Shown here piece by piece: positions 5,665 through 5,766 of a stretch of 5,766 nt of DNA (the first letter of the stretch is position 1; every line of letters begins with the position of its first letter). The stretch is from the NCBI GenBank assembly GCA_905235765.1, contig CAJOMM010000062.1, forward strand, positions 1 through 5,766. Direction: 5' to 3'. The notes beneath the pieces were generated by a model, which saw only the letters and a list, made by a program, of their open reading frames with translations, was not told where the DNA came from and made no database searches. Source of the stretch: an uncultured Clostridia bacterium. Lineage in GTDB: Bacteria > Bacillota > Clostridia > Christensenellales > Borkfalkiaceae. A program made the position numbers and the translations under genes.

Positions 5665-5766
5665 ATGGAAGTTAAATCAAGACAATCAAACGTTGAACTG
5701 TTGAGAATCGTGGCAATGTTAATGATAATAACGTTGCATTTTCTCGGACACGGTAACGTCCTTAAT
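5665..5766 (+). CDS. Membrane acyltransferase (acyltransferase-3 family), N-terminal part only
   Basis: The 34 visible residues begin MEVKSRQSNVELLRI and continue into a hydrophobic helix with VAMLMIITLHFLG. This is the typical opening of OafA/YrhL-like integral membrane O-acyltransferases: a short cytosolic N-terminus with a basic residue and E-LLR, then the first membrane helix carrying the conserved His (in TLHF) thought to be catalytic. Such enzymes acetylate or acylate sugars of surface polysaccharides. The gene runs off the window. ATG 5665 fits the family N-terminus, but its ribosome site is weak (GAGCG nearby); an in-frame TTG at 5635 is a less likely start. It lies 38 nt after the displaced GT2 tail, in the same orientation. 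Family call rests on a short segment. Confidence 0.7.
   Translation, partial: MEVKSRQSNVELLRIVAMLMIITLHFLGHGNVLN

Noticed and set aside
1..5766. CRISPR arrays, tRNA or rRNA genes, insertion sequences and attachment sites.
   Set aside because: No regularly spaced repeats, cloverleaf-like segments, transposase motifs or terminal inverted repeats were seen on either strand.

Overview
The window is one run of plus-strand genes from the middle of a surface-polysaccharide (capsule or exopolysaccharide) type locus. It most likely comes from a low-to-moderate GC Bacillota (Clostridia-like) bacterium. The grounds are the A/T-rich codon use, purine-rich Shine-Dalgarno sites (AGGAG, AAGG, AAAGGA, AGGA) before most starts, standard stop codons, and the best family resemblances that I recall. 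This taxonomic call is an inference, and no rRNA or marker gene is present. Both window ends cut through genes.

Layout. (1) Positions 1-579: 3' part of an IspD/TarI-type cytidylyltransferase. (2) Positions 566-1587: an extended-SDR NAD(P)-dependent epimerase/reductase, broken by a frameshift between about 874 and 943, so it appears as an N-terminal piece (566-943) and a C-terminal piece (979-1587). (3) Positions 1618-2433: an HpcH/HpaI / citrate-lyase-beta type aldolase. (4) Positions 2439-3659: a fold-type III PLP decarboxylase related to diaminopimelate decarboxylase. (5) Positions 3673-4602: a class IV (IlvE-like) aminotransferase. (6) Positions 4614-5513: a GT2 glycosyltransferase whose conserved C-terminal tail continues in another frame to 5626. 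(7) From 5665 to the window end: the first 34 residues of a membrane acyltransferase of the acyltransferase-3 type.

Gene gaps run from a 14-nt overlap to 38 nt, all genes are on one strand, and no terminator or promoter is evident, so this reads as one operon. Genes 1-2 resemble the cytidylyltransferase plus SDR pairs that make CDP-alditols (CDP-arabinitol, CDP-mannitol) for pneumococcal capsules. Genes 3-5 could form a self-contained small-molecule route: an aldolase builds a hydroxy-2-oxo acid, the aminotransferase turns it into an amino acid, and the PLP decarboxylase releases an amine. The glycosyltransferase and acyltransferase would then assemble or decorate the glycan. The active-site departures in the decarboxylase, and the placing of these three enzymes beside glycan genes, make this trio the most interesting part of the window.

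Two genes carry frameshifts of the same direction (net loss of one base modulo three). This may reflect real gene decay or variation, or sequencing/assembly indels. The second lies exactly on a 7/8-nt imperfect tandem repeat.
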